Source: UBA7937 sp034419095
Lineage (GTDB): Bacteria > Chloroflexota > Anaerolineae > UBA7937
Direction: 5' to 3'
Length of the DNA: 12,088 nucleotides
Assembly: GCA_034419095.1 (NCBI GenBank)
Contig: DAOULQ010000201.1
Location: 1-12,088 of the forward strand
A model generated the notes under the pieces. The model was not told the DNA's origin. It searched no databases and worked only from the letters and a program-made list of their open reading frames with translations. Numbering within the stretch: the first letter of the stretch is position 1; each line of letters starts with the position of its first letter. Below are positions 11,480 to 12,088 of this stretch, piece after piece. A program made the position numbers and the translations under genes.

Positions 11480-11758
11480 ATGGATTGGAAGGTATTCGTC
11501 AGCACCTTTGGCCTCATCTTCTTGGCTGAACTGGGAGACAAGACGCAACTAGCGGCCATGGCCATGGCTGCTCGCTCTCAGTCGCCCGTGGCTGTCTTCC
11601 TGGGAGCCATGGCCGGCTTCGGCCTCCTTACCCTCATAGGAGTCGCCTTGGGAGGCGCGCTGTCCAAGGTCGTCCCCGAACTCTACGTGCGGATCGGGGG
11701 TGGGCTTCTCTTCATCCTCTTCGGCATCTTGATTATCCTAGGGAAGGGATGGAAATGA
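11480..11758 (+). CDS. Half-size GDT1/TMEM165 (UPF0016) membrane transporter
   Basis: A 92-residue protein with three predicted membrane helices and the signature E17-L-G-D-K-T22 (AELGDKTQLAAMAMA). Full-length UPF0016 proteins carry two such units in about 190-200 residues and transport Mn2+ or Ca2+ in exchange for H+. This one has a single unit, so it would need to form a homodimer or pair with another half-size partner. The ATG has GAGGAGG a few nt upstream, and the gene follows rseP by 21 nt. Its stop overlaps the next start as ATGA, so no second half follows in tandem. The substrate is inferred from the family. Confidence 0.88.
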   Translation: MDWKVFVSTFGLIFLAELGDKTQLAAMAMAARSQSPVAVFLGAMAGFGLLTLIGVALGGALSKVVPELYVRIGGGLLFILFGILIILGKGWK

Positions 11759-12088
11759 AGTGCCATTGGTGCGGGGCCTCAATTCCCGACGAGGCGAAGA
11801 TCTGTCCTCACTGCCGGGCCCGCCTGAAGCGGGAGGTAACCCGCTGTCCCCACTGCAAGGAGGAGATCAGAGCAGGGCTTAGCCTTTGCCCCCATTGTGG
11901 CTATGAATTGGGAAGAAGGGTCTCCCCGTGGCTCATAGCAGGTGTGAGTGGAGTGGTGGTGGTCATCGCCGCCTTGGCCATCTTCTTCCGTCCCTTGAGC
12001 CTCCCATCCTTCTCCTTCCCGACTATCGTTGCCATCGCCTCTTCCACCCCGACTGAAGTTATCCTTCCTCCTACGGCCACACCGGAAC
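11755..12088 (+). CDS. Zinc-ribbon membrane protein, 3' end outside the window
   Basis: The first 111 codons are visible. Four CxxC knuckles, C3/C6, C17/C20, C31/C34 and C45/C48, form two zinc ribbons (MKCHWCGASIPDEAKICPHC and similar), followed by one membrane helix (about 58-78, PWLIAGVSGVVVVIAALAIFF) and an extracellular Ser/Thr/Pro-rich stretch (STPTEVILPPTATPE) that runs off the edge. The ribbons should be cytoplasmic and the tail outside. The ATG overlaps the GDT1-like stop, so translation is coupled. It shares the ribbon-plus-helix layout of the protein at 453-761. Function is unknown; downstream domains, if any, are not visible. Confidence 0.85.
   Translation, partial: MKCHWCGASIPDEAKICPHCRARLKREVTRCPHCKEEIRAGLSLCPHCGYELGRRVSPWLIAGVSGVVVVIAALAIFFRPLSLPSFSFPTIVAIASSTPTEVILPPTATPE

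Overview
This window most likely comes from a Chloroflexota bacterium (Anaerolineae-like or a relative). The lineage is inferred from style, not from a marker gene. The clues are exported proteins with long Thr/Pro linkers, zinc-ribbon proteins with one membrane segment, a long Alu-containing SRP RNA of the Gram-positive kind, strong AGGAGG-type ribosome sites and sigma70-like promoters. Most genes are housekeeping genes in short operons.

Layout. (1) 1-1459, minus strand except perhaps the left flank: the first ten codons of a gene leaving the window, a hairpin-rich gene-free stretch, then an apparent operon. Read from its start at 1459 it encodes a glutaredoxin-like protein with an in-frame TGA, two tentative tiny ORFs, a 38-residue membrane peptide and a zinc-ribbon membrane protein. 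(2) 1521-2187, minus: a small YjzC-like gene, then a tRNA unit (promoter, leader with 27-nt tandem repeats, tRNA-Lys(TTT), tRNA-Thr(CGT), hairpin). (3) 2317-4410, minus: the greA-lysS operon, start and stop overlapping as ATGA, with a good promoter. (4) 4422-6033, plus: tadA on a divergent promoter, tRNA-Ser(CGA), a GIY-YIG protein, a YefM/RelE-type toxin-antitoxin pair, tRNA-Ser(GGA) and a terminator. (5) 6056-7371, plus: a 64-residue unknown protein and a LysM lipoprotein. (6) 7518-7865, plus: SRP RNA with its own promoter. (7) 7883-12088, plus: a YabE-like cell-wall protein (DUF348, G5, 3D), rsmA, then rseP, a half-size GDT1-family protein and a second zinc-ribbon membrane protein running off the end. 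The yabE-ksgA neighbourhood is also known from Bacillus.

The most notable signal is at 1220-1459. A strong ribosome site and ATG open a glutaredoxin whose first active-site cysteine codon is TGA, giving UxxC, and a compact hairpin of bacterial SECIS geometry follows. This is very probably a selenoprotein that ordinary gene calling would shorten past its active site. Second, the toxin-antitoxin pair lies between an intact tRNA-Ser(GGA) and a decayed copy of that tRNA's 5' half, which looks like the scar of an insertion or duplication ending in the anticodon loop. A third stretch resembling the same tRNA lies just upstream of the SRP RNA promoter. Other points are several very short genes in the selenoprotein operon and a probable autoregulatory operator for the toxin-antitoxin pair.
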